This document shows, piece by piece, positions 34,349 through 47,870 of a stretch of DNA of 64,000 bases (positions are counted from its first letter, which is position 1; every line of letters begins with the position of its first letter). The position numbers and the translations under genes were made by a program. The stretch is taken from the NCBI GenBank assembly GCA_001695595.3, contig MBPM02000066.1, positions 372,001 to 436,000 of the forward strand, written 5' to 3'. This stretch comes from Plasmopara viticola (taxonomy: Eukaryota > Oomycota > Peronosporomycetes > Peronosporales > Peronosporaceae). The notes below the pieces were generated by a model. The model searched no databases and was not told where the DNA came from. It worked only from the letters and a program-made list of their open reading frames with translations.

Positions 34349-37300
34349 TCATGAAGGATCTATTTCATCAATTACGCGTGCAGCGAGTTTCTTTTCACAA
34401 TAGTCAGCAAGCACCTTGCTTAAAGTCTTCGTCGAGTCGTTTTTCTCTAAATCTTTTAAGTAATTTTTGGCAAGCAGGAAATCCCCCTCATTGATTACCC
34501 ACTCGTCAAAAATTTCGTGAAGGAGCACTATGGCGTTGCCTTTCAGTGCTTCCTCCTCCATTGCCAACTTAAGTTTGTCGAATGCATTATTTAATGGAAA
34601 GGTGTTCGTCATCAACGTGACCACATTGCAGCCGTCATGTCCTGAACAAGTTGGGCCAATGATTGTAGAGATGTAGCTTATCCAAGCATCGAGCAGATCA
34701 ACGCCTTCTTGTTTCGAGGATACGTTAAAGATTTCCGATGGATCCATTGCCGTACCAGACTTGAGTTTCCACGTCACTTTCGCCGTTCCTTTGCCCTTCG
34801 CCTTAATCAAATCAACTGTCAGTTTGTTGAATGTGTGATATCGCATTAACTCTGCCAGCGCAGAAGTTCTAACGCGGTTGAAGTTGAGATTGGTGTATTC
34901 GCTACATTCAAACGAATACTTGATATAAGCTATAAATTTCCTGTTTGTCACGACTTTTGCGTCTTTGAGAATGTCTTTCATCCCAGCGAGTATATCGTTT
35001 GGATTTTTCATGGTATCCCGCCACCAATGTTCCATTTCTGTGCGAAGTCGCTCGGCGACATTCTTCCATTTTGATTCAACTTTGTTCGCAAAAATTGCTC
35101 TATCCACAACATTCTCGTTGAAATGAGCAACTAAGATGGAGTAGAGCGACATTGCCTCATTTGGATTTGCCTTCTCAAAGTCATCCACGTATCGGAGCCA
35201 CGTACGCACTTTCGGCTGAAATACGTGCTCCCAATCTGAGACAATCCACCCCAAGACGTCAGATGGTGCTTTCTTGTTTTTGAGCCATAGCTCCGTCTGC
35301 TTGCGCCGAGCTTCGAGAGCGATATCCTTGCTCGTTTGATGGTACGTAGCCGCTTCGATCACGTGTGTCGCCCTCTTATCCCCTAAGTAAGCGGTGAGGA
35401 CGGCAACCAGACTCATTTGGTCCAGCGGGTTCTCTATGTTATACTTGACAGTGTCAGCCTTATAGACAGCGAACGCACGGCCATTCGTGATGCCATTGTC
35501 ATAAAATTTGGTTGTAATCATACCCTGTTTCGAAGGTCGACCACCCCAATGTTGATAGTTTTCGTACGTCTTCAAAAGATTTTCAAAACTGGCAGGAACA
35601 TCTCCGTTCGTATGAAGCATCTTGGCGACATCCTCGAACGAAATCATGTTGTTAAACCAATACCGTAATAGCATGGCTTGCAATCGCTTAGCATCGTCCA
35701 AATCTTTTTCAACTCCCTCAACGGCAAACGTAGCCAGCTTAATGTCGGAGAAATGCTCCCTCAAAGGTGCGAGCGGATCAAAGAACGACTCCAATGGACG
35801 CTTGCTGTATAAGTTTAAAAACTTTATGTACCTGTAAATCATAGCTACGCCTTGAGATTTAGGATTCAAGAGCTTAACGACTTGATTTGGGGTCATGCCA
35901 GCATCCACCCAAAACTGCATTTGCTCAGTCTCCAGTTGCTTGGCAGTTTTCGCAAGATCCGGTACCGCTTTTGCTGCTTCTATCACTGTCGATGCATCAC
36001 GATGGCCCAGGCGAGCAGTAAGTGCTGCAAGCAAGCTCAGTGGCTCTTTGGTATTCGCCTTGTTATAGAGGCGGATGTAAGCGTCGATGGCAGCAAGCAC
36101 CGAGCCGTCGTTCAGATTCATCTTAACGTCTGTGGAGGTAAGCACATGAAGCATGTCCGGTGTAATGTCTCCGGTAGAATGTCCCAACCGGATGATTTCT
36201 GGTGTAGAAAGAAGGCCAAGGTTCTTGTGAAAGTCACTGTACGCTTTTAAAAGAGAAACAAACAGGTGCTTCTTCTCGTTTTCATTGAGCTGCGCTTCGA
36301 CCTCCTCGGGAGTTTTCATCTCCTCGAACCAGCGCCGAATTAGCAAACTTTCCAATCGCTTGGCATTGACAAAATCTATTGGCGTTGCCTCCACGGCAAA
36401 CAAGGCCAACTCATCATCACGAAAGTGTTTCCTCAACGATTCCACTGGGTCAAATGCGGATTTTGGGTCAAGCGATATGGATCTGTCGTAAAACTCAACC
36501 CACTTGAAGACTGAAGTCGGGATTTTAAACTCGAAGTTCAATAATTTAAAAACTTGATCCGGTGATTTTCCAAAGTCCACCCAGAACTGGATCTGCTCCG
36601 TCTCAATTTGCTTAGCGGTTTTCGCAAGATCTGGCAATGCTTTTGCTGCTTCAATTACTGTCGACGCATCCTCATAACCGAGTCGGGCCGTGAGTGTTGC
36701 AAGCAGACTCAGTGGATCGTTAGGGTTTGCCTCGTTGTAGACCCGGACATAAGATTCAATGGCAGCGAGCACACGGCCGTCGTACAAGTTTGTGTTTCTG
36801 GTGGAGGACGTGAGCACATTGACCTTATCAAGAGCAGTTGTGACCCTCGACGCAGAAGGAGAGCCAAGGTTCGTGTGAAATTCGCTGTACGTCTTTAATA
36901 GACGGACAAAAAAGCGTTTCTTGTTCTCGTTTTGATTGAGCTGAGCTTCAAGCTCCTCAGGAGTCTTCATCTCCTCATACCAGCGCCAAACCAGCATATC
37001 CCCATATCGTTGAGCATTGTCCAACTTTTCTGAAGTTGCCATTACGACAAACATGGCGAGCACGTCATCACTAAAGTGTTTCCTCAATTTCTCAAACGGA
37101 TCAGTTGCCAACTCTGGGTGACGCAGACTATATTTGTTGCAAAATTTTACCCACTTGTAGCCCAATGACCGACTTTTAAAATCCAGCAGCTCCGAAACTT
37201 CGTCCGGAGTCTTTCCAGTGTCGATCCAAGACTGAATCTGCTCGGCCTCCAATACTTTGGCAATCTGCATCGTCTCGTCTAGCCTCATGGTATTGTCAAT

Positions 37301-38776
37301 GATTGTCGATGCTTCGCGATCTCCATACCGAAGAGCAAGTGCCGCAAACAAGCTCACTTTCTCAATAGGTTCATTCTCGTTCTGTTCGGAAATGGCAGAT
37401 TTCAGCTCAGCAAACGCTAAGCTGTACCACTTTTCGTCTCTAAGACCAGATGTAGTTTTAAGCCCACTATAGAATGAATTCTGCGATGGAGAAGCAAATC
37501 TATTGTACAACTTTTTGTACTGCTTCAGAAAAGAGGCATAGTTGTGGTCATTTCCATTGAGAGACTTGAGAGACTCCGACCTGAAAAGTGTCTCAAGTTG
37601 ATCCGGCGTCGTTAAGCTGTTAAACCAGTGCCGCATCAGACAAGCTTTCAATAGCTCGGCCGAGCCTTTTCCCAAGTCTGATTCGCTGGTAATAAACTTA
37701 ATGATCCTGACGTCGATGCTAAGACTGGAGTGAGAGTAAAGACTTTTCATTATCTCAATCGGGTCCAATGGAGTCTCTTTTTCATGCTTGCTCAACACTT
37801 TAACGAATTTCAGCCATCTACTAATCATCGCCATCTCAGACGATTCTAGCAATGGTGACCCAATCTTCAATAGCTAAGCAACCTCATCCGGTGTTTTACG
37901 AGCGTCCACCCAGTATTGGATTTGCCTAGTTTCAAGATTTTTAACCGATTTTCCCATTTTTTCAAAAGCCGGAGTCGACTTGGCTGTATCAATCATCTGC
38001 GCCACGCGAAAATCGCCAAAGCAAACGGTGAGTGCCGCCAGCAAACTCAGTCGCTCAGTCCGGTGCTTCGTATTATAAATCTGAACGTATGTATCGAAAG
38101 CCGCGAGCAACTTGCCGTTGTACAGATCTTCTTCTTTGACGTCTGAAGTGAGCAGTTTCAACATGTCAGCTGTACTCGACTCCTCCCCAAGCCAGTCCCT
38201 TAGTACATTTCCTTGCCTTTTAAAGTTCAAGTGATCGAGCAGTTTCTTGTACTTGTCCCAATCCGAACGAACGGCATTCATCGCATCGACAACTGCTGGC
38301 GCCGAGTGATCGGACTCAGTCTCGAGTAATTTAAGATAGCTCCGCAATGACTGAGCCTTACTGGTGGCGGCGTCCAAGTAGTTTGAGTTTCCCGAGAGCA
38401 GAAGAAGTGCTTTGTGCACTTTATCTTTGTTGCCTACAGGAAATGGGATCTCACTCGCCTTAGCTTCAATACTCAAGTCAGGGGCGAGATTTTTCAAAAT
38501 ATTCACGTTGTTGACGAAACCCATAACAGGATCAATGCCATCTGCCAGAATTTTTTCCAATTCAGCCGACCGACTAGCGGGATTAATCGTCCTTGCATCG
38601 TCGTCGACACCCGCTAGAGCTCTTAGGAATCTTTTAGCATCATGCCGATTATTCTTCAAAAAAGGTGGCAGCTTATGGACAACGTGTGCAGCCTGGTAGG
38701 ATGTTGCGGTTGAAACAGCATGGACGTAGTCCATTAAAAGAACGGCGTTCGGTATCATGGCGGGTTGAAGGCGCAT
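34349..38776 (-). pseudogene. Gene 3: RXLR-LWY effector copy with one premature stop
   Basis: Same length in codons as gene 4 (1,476 including the stop) and open throughout except for one TAG at 37874-37876, codon 301, where gene 1 has CAG (Gln). The N-terminus has the MRLQ start, RFLR and DDDAR. The first 300 residues differ from gene 1 at one position (Thr for Leu in YNTKHR). The C-terminal part matches genes 2 and 4, ending in ARVIDEIDPS. A module near 36490-36600 carries gene 4-like residues (KSPDQVFKLLNF, and RYIKFL at 35830), while ATDPFEK is gene 1-like, so the copy is a mosaic. As written it would give a 300-residue product with the RXLR region and the first W module only. Readthrough or a sequencing error cannot be excluded. 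Confidence 0.85.
37874..37876 (-). other. In-frame TAG in gene 3
   Basis: One C-to-T change on the coding strand converts the Gln codon conserved in genes 1, 2, 4 and 5 (A-Q-L-L-K) into a stop. Confidence 0.9.
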
Positions 38777-38801
38777 GGTGGGAAATCCGCCGATTAAAAC
38801 G

Positions 38802-38811
38802 GTGGCCAATC
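38802..38811 (-). promoter_or_regulatory. Conserved GATTGGCCAC block upstream of gene 3
   Basis: Same position relative to the ATG as in genes 1 and 2. Confidence 0.3.
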
Positions 38812-38882
38812 AAATGGAGATTTGAAAACATTTGAGTACAGTACCGGTATGGCATTACGAATACACACATATAATTAGAGAA

Positions 38883-38895
38883 ATATCGGTACAAC
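38883..38895 (-). promoter_or_regulatory. Conserved 13-mer upstream of gene 3
   Basis: GTTGTACCGATAT on the minus strand, 107 bases upstream of the ATG as in gene 2. Confidence 0.3.
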
Positions 38896-40970
38896 AAGAC
38901 CCAAATAATCTACAAAAAAACGGTTTGCTTATTTTTTTGCCACGTATGATTTTGTTAATGTGTATTGACGTGTTACAACCATGTATCAAAATTTGTGGTA
39001 AACCAGGGAGGTACTTGGTTCGATACCCATACGATCTAAACAAGGCAGCCAAGTATACGTCACTAGAGTTGACGAGTAATCACACCAAAAGTGTGACTGC
39101 CCTGCCAACCCGCACCTTGAAGGGTGTGTGACGGATGGGAGGGCTGGAAGTAAAATCCCCATTGTGTAATGTAGGGTACAAATCTGGTTCCAACATGGGT
39201 CGGATAGCTACCAGCATTCTGCGCTAAAAACAACTTAGTCCCAGCGTGCAGGTTTCAGTTGCTAAATTTTCGACCTTAAAAACAACTTACCAAACCACAT
39301 CTTTACCGACGGCTAATAGATGTGCGACCGAAAAGCGTGGGACACAAAATGCAAACCACTATATAGCCAAGCTAGTGAATCATATCAGTTCAGATGAAAT
39401 AACCTCACATTCCAAGCACTTTGCTCTTTCGTCTGATACGACACCTAGCCTCGCATTAATAACCTTGCCCTGCTTCGAATTGAATGTCCGCATCTCGTCT
39501 CGCACCTCCCAACATCGACGCTCCTGCTCTTTCCCTTCGTTGGATCATGCTTTTGGATCGCTCAACCAGTTGCAGGACGCTCGCTCAACCGCTTATGAGA
39601 CAGCTAAATTACATCGATCGCTCGACCGCTCGCTATTACCATGCTTGGTCTGCAGGCTTAAACCCAAGTTGGCTCCTTGTGTGGCTGTTTGCTCGCCACT
39701 TGATTAGATCGATGCGATAAAGAGCAGGTAGAACTCGTCCCGTGTGTGTGACCGCACCCCAGCAAAAAAAAACATCAATTTCTTAATACGTACAACCTGC
39801 CCGCTAAAAAGAACCCTTGCATGATTGTACTTATTGATTTGCTGAGCCTATTCTCGCGTGAATGGGTAGAAAAAACTTCTAAACGTGACAAGCCGACAAA
39901 GGATTACTCCAACAAAGACACGTTAAGGCTTTACCACACGGAATACGCCTGAGCACAGTCCGCTTAAATAATAAGATCAAGGCTCCATCAGCGTTGAACG
40001 CGCTAATAGCGACAAAAAAGGCTACGCGTATGTAACAAAAAGAAGGCAAATATGGCGAATTACGCGGACATTCGAAAGCAATTGTACGTTATAGTCGATG
40101 TTTTAATATGCTGGGCAATTTATATATGCCAGGTTATGCCAGCTTCCTTCACCTAAAAGAAGACGTTTGAGCTTTTGCCCAAAAAATTGCTCATGTTCTC
40201 TACTCCTACTCCGAAGAGCTTCAAAAGTTAGCAATTCCATACGAGTGGACAATCTGGATGCGTGCAAATGTAGTTTTACCTCGCAGAAAGAGCTAGTAAC
40301 CATAAAACGACTATCATAGTCGTGACCGGTGAGTGTACATCTGAGCCGGTATTGAAAGCCTCGTTCGATTTAACGGCTTTCTCAGCGGGCGCTCTATCCG
40401 TTGTGGTTTTCAACGACCAAATTTTATTCTCAATCGGGTATCAATTAGCTTGATCGTTTTGCACACTTCCAAAGATGTCGCTTTCGATGATAGTTGTAGC
40501 TCATCCCTTAAAAATAATCTAAGAGTTGCCATACTCATAATCTTCCTGCAATTTAATCCTTGTGAGAGAATTGCCAAGGTAGCACCTGACTTGCGTCCCG
40601 CAGCAAGTTTTTCGAGCAAAAAATACTTGACACCTTCGATAAAAACATTGATGGCTATTGTTATCTACCAAAATTGTAATGGAAACTTTGACTAAACAGT
40701 AAACACGCCCTTACAGTCCCTTCCTCATGATCGCAACAAATATGTTCTGCAAAAGTAGTGGTGTAAGCCTTTGGTCCGCACATTATATATTGGCAGGTGA
40801 TTATAAAGCATATCGAGCAGAAATCTACTTTCAGATGGCAGCAGTTGTTTATGCTAGAAATCAGTACGCTTCGAAGTAGCAATTACACTTCGCCAACGCG
40901 ATCCTTCGATTTTACGGCTTAAAGCAATGAATTTTACGCGTACTTAGCAGTCTTATTGCTGGTATTTATG

Positions 40971-41181
40971 TGTATTACGTCATGTGTAACGTTTTATTAT
41001 TATGCGTACTGCGTCATGCATAGCCTTTTTGTTTTCGCCACTGCGTATTGCTCCATGCTGGCTTACTCGTTACTTATACATGGACTACTGGACTACAAAA
41101 ACATTCTTCCTAGCACTTATTTGTTTCGTTTCATGCATAGTATCTTTCTTGTCACTCTACCGAATTGAGTCACGCAGAGCC
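40971..41181 (+). repeat. Degenerate ~36-bp tandem repeat, unit 3
   Basis: Equivalent of 8602-8810 and 24763-24973. Confidence 0.5.
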
Positions 41182-41269
41182 TTAATTTTGCAACTAGTCT
41201 AGTAATTTTCCGTCGTATTGTACTATTTTTGCCAATGCAAGCGACAATAGGAGCTAAAATTGCTACAAT

Positions 41270-41373
41270 AAGATGAATCCGTTGTGACTATAGCAAAATA
41301 CTATAGTCAGAACAGATGAATCCGTTCTGACTATAGCAAAATACTTTTGCTATAGTCACAACGGATTCATCTT
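41270..41373. repeat. Foldback hairpin element, unit 3
   Basis: Cleaner than in unit 2: the outer arms AAGATGAATCCGTTGTGACT... and their complement pair without mismatch. The nested inner inverted pair is the same as in unit 2. Confidence 0.75.
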
Positions 41374-42529
41374 TACTCAAAGGATCAGGCCGTACGTGCA
41401 AACTGCAAACAAGAATTTGATTTAACTACTTCTCAATCGCCCAAAGCTAACGCCTTTGTTTTAGTGGGCACAGTCACACACTCACGGATTTGAGCTGCGT
41501 TAAGCGTCAAGCAAACAGTCACACAAGCAGCTATTAAATTGGTCAAAATAGCTGTTTAGGCACGCTGACAGCTAGTAGCTGAGCGATTTGACTAAGGGGT
41601 CTCACAAGCGATCAAGTGAGCATCCTTCGACTGTTCAAGGGAGTGAAGCAGTCTAGAGATCAGTCTCGAGAGGTAATTATCAAAGCGAAGTGGAAGGAGA
41701 GTGAAGATGTAGGGTGCGAGTCAAGGCAAGGAGATGAGAGGCGCGGCGATGCAAGGCAAGTCCAGGTGTGGCGAGAGCACAGTGCTGATAACGTGATGAT
41801 ATTTTTGTGCTGGAAAAGAGTAAGATGGAATATGTCTTATATATAATTCCTCGCTGGTTCGGCTGAAGGTTTACTTACGCTCAATGTCCTACGTTTTCTG
41901 GTCATGCATTCACCAACCGTTCATTAAAGGCTATTAAAGGACGGTTAAGACATGCATTGAAAAAGTGCTCGCTGGAAGTTAATGAAAACATATACAAGCA
42001 GTTTATGCGTCGGCACTTGGTCATACGCAGGTACAACCACGGGCGTTGGGCGTCAGCTGGGCCAAAATTAGATTTTGGGTCTGGAGTCTGGAGCAATCAA
42101 TCTGTAAAGAGGTAAATGCTCGCGAGCCGACCTGAAGACTTCGGAGCCGCGGCAGCTAATGAAGATTTTGGCGAAGATAGTCGTGGTCGTTAGCGTTACT
42201 GCTCGCCACCTCCTGTATTTCATTCACAAGGCATCTATAATGAAAGGCATCGTAGCGAATACTGCATTGTGCCTAAAAGTCGTCCGTACCCTCTTTTCTT
42301 TTACATAGAGCGCGAGCGTCACTGTCGCTAGGGCTGATTCCATAATCTTGTAAAAAAAATCGTTCCTTTAAGCACTCATGAGACGCTAAGATCTTACCCT
42401 GTCTAAATTTTCCAAAGCTCATGATTATGGTGAACAGCTTCTTTGATATGACTGCGCTTCTTGCCGCTTGGTTCGTAGGCAATAAGACCACGAAGAGTGC
42501 CTCCTGTGCTCACTGAAGATGCGGTTCTC

Positions 42530-43530
42530 ACTTCAGTGTGATGCTGTGTAATATATGCTGTAAAACGATAGCTTGACGACGGGTGTGATCTCGTTTCGAA
42601 GGTATCAACATCAACTTTACTGAAACTGTTTCAAAATGCGCGCACAGAGTACAACCTCTTGTACTTTTGGACTCAGCGCTTGAAAATATTACTTCGGTCT
42701 GGCCATTTCACCAGGCGTAAACGGTTCGTAGTGGTAGGAACAAGCGTCCACTATTTAAAGCCGCCAAATGAGCACGGTAGTCCTCATCAAAAAATGTCTG
42801 TGGAAGTAACAGTGTGGTTTTCTCTATCTGCGCATGCCTCACACTGAGCATATATCGCGGACGACATCCAAATGTTATAGGTACCCATAGTACCTAACGT
42901 GGCCTCTCAGGTGAATTCAGCTGACTTATCGAGCTTAAATTTTAAGTTCGCCCGCGGAATAAAAGTTAGGCGAGGTTGATTTCACTGTGACTGCACTATG
43001 AAGTCTTGCACCTGATCGGGGTTATTTTCTATAATCTTAGACTTACCAGGATCAATCCTAATAGGTACAAAATGCAAGAATGCGCTTGAGACACACATAC
43101 GATCAATACAAAGGATTAAGGCTTCACGTGATGACTCTGACATACGTTGCATCGATAATGCTTTTCAATTCTCCGTTTGCTGAAATTGGTTACTCGTTGG
43201 CACGAAGTATGTGATGCATGGATGTACGAGTAAGTGGCCCAGGTGAGCGTGAATGAAGTGTACTATCTAGGTGTCTCTTAGGACTACTCGCCTTGGTGAT
43301 ATGAGATGGAGACCCAGCAGGAAAAATTTGGACTTCGTTTGATAAAGCAGTCTTTCTGTTTACTCCTTAATACTGAGGATGACGGTTCGTAGAGTTTGAG
43401 TTTTGTTTTCTTCTAATGGGGGAATAAGCGATGCGCGTGGCACGAGTAGGCTACACGAGCTGTTAAATTGACATCCGACGGCAAATTGGACTTCTACCGG
43501 GACGCCGTATAGCTTTTGGATAATGTGATC
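42530..43530 (-). pseudogene. Decayed, unrecognised coding-like element, copy 3
   Basis: Equivalent of 26330-27330 and nearly identical to it, with a small deletion near 43250. Confidence 0.4.
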
Positions 43531-44296
43531 TAGCTTCGTGTCCAAAGAATGCTTTCTAATTCAGATTCGACGATGCATAAGGTGCAGTCAACAGTGTAAA
43601 CAATTCACCCGAAGCCTGCGATATGAATCTACCTATAAGTCCTGTATCGCACACTCTCTAGGGTATCACTTTATTGTGTGACATAAGTCATGTGAAAGTT
43701 CGAGCATCTATTAAACGATAGGTTCGAGGTCTGATGTCCAACGTCTTATGCATATTAATAGTTATTACTTGTGATTGTAGGATAGTTAATTCGTAGTGTT
43801 TAAATACAATTCTTTTAAAGTTCAGTTTCCAATTGGAGATATAAGACATAACTTTTGGTGACAGGATCTATGCTTACTCTTGGAATTACGCTGAGAGCAT
43901 TCGGCAAGACTTCCTAGCTCTAGGATTGAAGCAAAGGTAAGAGGCCTAAATGTACGCTTACTTTTAGTAGATAGTTTTGGCAGTCCCGCTGTAAGAGATC
44001 TAATTTAAAACGAATGGTTCTGTATACGCAACAGATGCTAACCAAGAGCCATCATTGCGTCTACTTATCGCAGGCGAAAATGCCATCGACCAAAGGTTAA
44101 TCCCCCTACCGAAGTCACATTTTGTTTGCTTCTAGTAAACCGACGGTCTAGGATCAATCCGGCCTCAGCCGATGTTTCGAGCGGTGTAGGCCTGAGAGAT
44201 CTGCTTCTTGCTTACACGATGCTGCAACCAGCGGTTATTCAGACCAAGATAAATCGTTGTTTGTTTTTCATCACCACACGTGTACAAGTGGGTGAT

Positions 44297-44716
44297 AAAG
44301 TTTGCAAGATTTTATGAGGCCTGTCAAATGGTCAAGCCTGTATTACATACGTTGACTTCTTTACAGAGTCTGCCGATATAGGCAATCCGCAGGAGATCTA
44401 AAATAATTTGGCTTGTTGAAAGCTGGTGGCAGCACGGTATAGTAAAGCCGTGCATCTGGCACCTCTTCTCGTGATAAGAAAATGTCATGAATCGGGCACG
44501 ATGATGTCGTATAGGAACCCGCGATTAATTAGTACGTTCTATCAAACGTTCGTTGAGTTACTAGGAGTCCTTGTTTTAATGGCAAAGAGAAACCATTCCC
44601 AGACAAATCAGCAGACGAAATTTAGAGACACGCTTTTAAAGTATGTACACCGAGTCACCACATATGTAGTCCTATTAGCCACCTTAGATTAAGTTTGCAC
44701 GCAACAATGCGGTTCG
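44297..44716 (+). mobile_element. Ty3/gypsy integrase remnant, unit 3
   Basis: Equivalent of 28098-28517, with the same ARYSKAVHLAP and RNPRLISTFYQTF blocks. Confidence 0.65.
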
Positions 44717-46167
44717 TGTGTCTATGAGCTTAACACACTTCTAAGTAAACCGTTTGAGAGATCTTTTAGCTCCACGCACTCTTTTAAGCTAAAGCGCTTC
44801 TGAGATAACTAATTGTATTTTCTTTTATACATTTCTCATTTGAGACCAGCATCCTTGCAAAGCTACTTCCTTTTGCAAAATCAATTGAGCGATATCAGTT
44901 TGTCAAAGAATGCGATTGCATTCACCATAGTCTAATGCAATGAAAATATTGTGGCTAGCATAACAACTTCAAGGGTACAATTTTAATTTGATAATTTTTA
45001 ATAAGAAGCCCGTGTAATTTCTGTGCCGCGAACACTGAATCTACACTTACACAAACTTTTACCCTAGCTTTAAAACATAATATTTTTCGATTAAGTTTCT
45101 CAATGTTCACTTAAACTTGTTAAATGACGCCGCAGCTTATAAATTTTTAATTGGTTGTGATGGGATGAAACAAAAAAAAATGAGATAAGAAGTATCTATA
45201 TTAAAGAAAGAAAGTACGCAAATGTCAGGAATGCCATCCTCAATTTATCAATTTACGGCCCTAGAATGGCATGATTCGACGTACATTACCAAATGAATGC
45301 TGACGTGTCCCCAGCACCCCTTCAAAGCGTTACTTTTGCTCTCGACCTTGTCGCTGAGGCAATAGTGGGTAGTTATTCGAATTCATAGCCACCGCCACAT
45401 TGGCCATAAGACTAAGAAGACAAGTGTTCGCTCAAAAACGCACATTCAACGGCCGGTCAAACCTGGAGCTCACTATCAAGAGTGGCGACTTCCTGACGTA
45501 ATTCGGACACCTTGTGCTGAAATACGTGGCGATCGGTTTGGCTCTAAAGCTTAAAAGTCACATGGCCAAAACATATTACTTCCTCAAATGTCTCAACAAA
45601 ATTTGGGGTTTTCTGCCAGGACCGAATCCCGAGAGCAGTCTCTAGTGTGTACATTAAATCGCACAGGTGGTGCTGCTTCTTCGAAGGTCATCGGCGCTTC
45701 ATATGAAGTGCGTAGTAAGGCTAAGGCTTCAGCTTAAGTACCAGAAGTTGCTTGTGACGTAGTGTGGTTTCCCCTCCACGGAGCTGGTAGTCTGAAATCA
45801 GGCACAGCAGCCGCATCGTAAGTTAGCCGAGGACTTAGACCGCTTGCTGTGACATGGTCAAAGCGACCCGATATTGGGCCGATGGTAGACCAATGAATGC
45901 TACCAATTGTTTCGGGGTTAAAAAGGATGTGAATATAGGGTCCTTAGTTCGCAATCACTTGCTACCTTCAAGCCAATCGTGTCTTTAAGCCAATCGAAAT
46001 GACTTTTAATCCGAGTGCTATCATCTGGAGTCCGTCTGTTAATGCGCCTGTCCGTACGTCGCTCTTGCGACTCATGCACTTTGACAGGTGAAATATGACA
46101 CAGTTTCCCTTCAAGATCCCTTGTCTTCGGCGTAATGCCAAACTAGGCACCAAGAGCGTAATCTATT

Positions 46168-46319
46168 GAGAAGCCTTTTAGCACCATGTCAATTATTCAC
46201 ATTAAAAGTGGCAGCTTATGGGCATCAGGTGTAGCCCGGTAGAACGTCGCGGTTGAAACAGCATGAATGTATTTTGTTAAAAGAACGGCATATAGTATCG
46301 TAACGGGTTGGAGGCGCAT
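46168..46319 (-). pseudogene. N-terminal relic of RXLR-LWY gene, unit 3
   Basis: MRLQPVTILYAVLL, HAVSTATFYRAT and HKLP, with the same one-base deletion as unit 2. Similarity ends at the RXLR motif. Upstream, a short deletion relative to the unit 2 relic removes sequence near 46334. Confidence 0.7.
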
Positions 46320-46777
46320 GACGGCACTTAATGAATGGTTGGGAATGCAGCCAATACAAAAGTGGCCAATCGATTCTCTACGAGTTGATATTAAAAGCCC
46401 TTGCTTGGGCACCATTAAGTTATTGGTACATGCATGTGGATACAAAGATATCATCACATTTACAGATATCGATACAACAAGAGCCGAATGGTCTACATTC
46501 TTCATCAAGACTCAAGCCTTGAACTATCCACTAGAACTAATACAATAAGCGGTAGTAATATGGCAGCATTGTGGAGGCGCTTTTGAAGGAGTGATGACCG
46601 TGTACCTTCTACGTACACCTGGTGACGTTCGTGAAAACACCAGCTTTGAAATTTTTTTTGAGGCTATTAGGCGTAGAATGGCCCGGTACCAGAAGCAAAT
46701 CTGCTTTCGCGGCGAGTTACTCATACAGAGTCCCTCCTTCTACAATCTGCATAATGTCTTTATCTCCAACCCTTTTT

Positions 46778-46909
46778 GTATATTCCGATGACATTTTAAA
46801 CAAATGTCTGATGAGACACGAGGTGGTAAAATCTGAGAAGCTGCTACAGCATCTGTGTCTGGTACGCCATGATGTTAATTTGACGCATTTTGCCAGTTTT
46901 AAGGGTTGA
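46778..46909 (+). mobile_element. Ty3/gypsy reverse transcriptase remnant, unit 3
   Basis: VYSDDILNKCL and LLQHLCLVRHDVNL in an open frame, equivalent to 14420-14551. Confidence 0.5.
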
Positions 46910-47684
46910 AACAGGTGCCATATGCCTCACCTTACTCCATGCGGTACAGTGCCCGTGAGATTTTAATGTCAAGCAAGCCAATGACAAAGTTAAAGTCTCC
47001 TGCTGTAATGAAGTTCAGCTGATGATTTCTACCTTATCCTTCCCTTTCCGAAGCGGGTTTTGCATCAATTTGCAGCATATCGGTGTATGTTACTTCGTCC
47101 TGTCTAAAGCTAATTGCGCCAAACACTAACTTCATTGGCCACAATCATACCAGCAGACCATTAGCCTCGCCTTTGTCAGCAGACTCAAACCTAATTCAGC
47201 CATCACAAAAGGGTCACAAATCCACTCTCGTGCATGCCCTCGTCAATATGAGTAAAAGAAAGAGATACGGAGCGCTGTTCGTATCGAATATAATTAGATG
47301 ATTGCTCGTATACAACTTTACTATCCTTACATACAAATTCTAAGCCATGTCTATTTAATGCAAGCACTCACTTAAAAAAACATCTATTATTAACAAAACA
47401 CATCAGGCAAGCTGGCCATGTCTTTACAATGAAGTTACTTCCGCGTAATTCGACTAAGTTTACTCTAAGACCGCACATGTCCATTGCTCACATCGTCAAA
47501 GCTATATTATGTGCACATTCGTGCGTTAAGCGAGTGCACACCAATCCTATAGAGTGCTTGCTTTTAGTTATCTGTTATTGCGTGTGCATCTTTTTTCAAA
47601 TTACAAAGTTAGCGGCAAGACAAGAAATCTGTGTGACACAATGATTGAAGAAGAATAAGCACGACACAGATAGCGTGCTACACT

Positions 47685-47870
47685 AGCGCAGTATGCGAAA
47701 GAAGCAAAAAAAACTTGACGCAATTTGCACCTTTGTTGCAAAGAAGACTATGCCTAATGCAATTCGCCCATGCAAACTAGAAGGATACACTTGAAGGAGT
47801 ACACATAAGTAGCAATAAATAAGCTGCGCGTGGCGCAGTGCGCATACGAGGTATATGCATGACGCAGTAC
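47685..47870 (-). repeat. Degenerate ~36-bp tandem repeat, reverse orientation, unit 3
   Basis: Equivalent of 15321-15510. Confidence 0.5.

Larger units (their letters stand above)
19643..35851. repeat. Tandem segmental duplication, unit 2
   Basis: About 16.2 kb, from inside gene 2 to the equivalent position in gene 3, carrying the 5' part of gene 2, spacer 2 and the 3' part of gene 3. Confidence 0.85.

Noticed and set aside
46267..46548. Possible copia integrase (TFTDIDTTRAEW resembles TFIDDxTRxxW)
   Set aside because: The same DNA is the 5' flank of the effector relic and aligns with non-coding flanks of the full genes. The similarity is short and does not extend.
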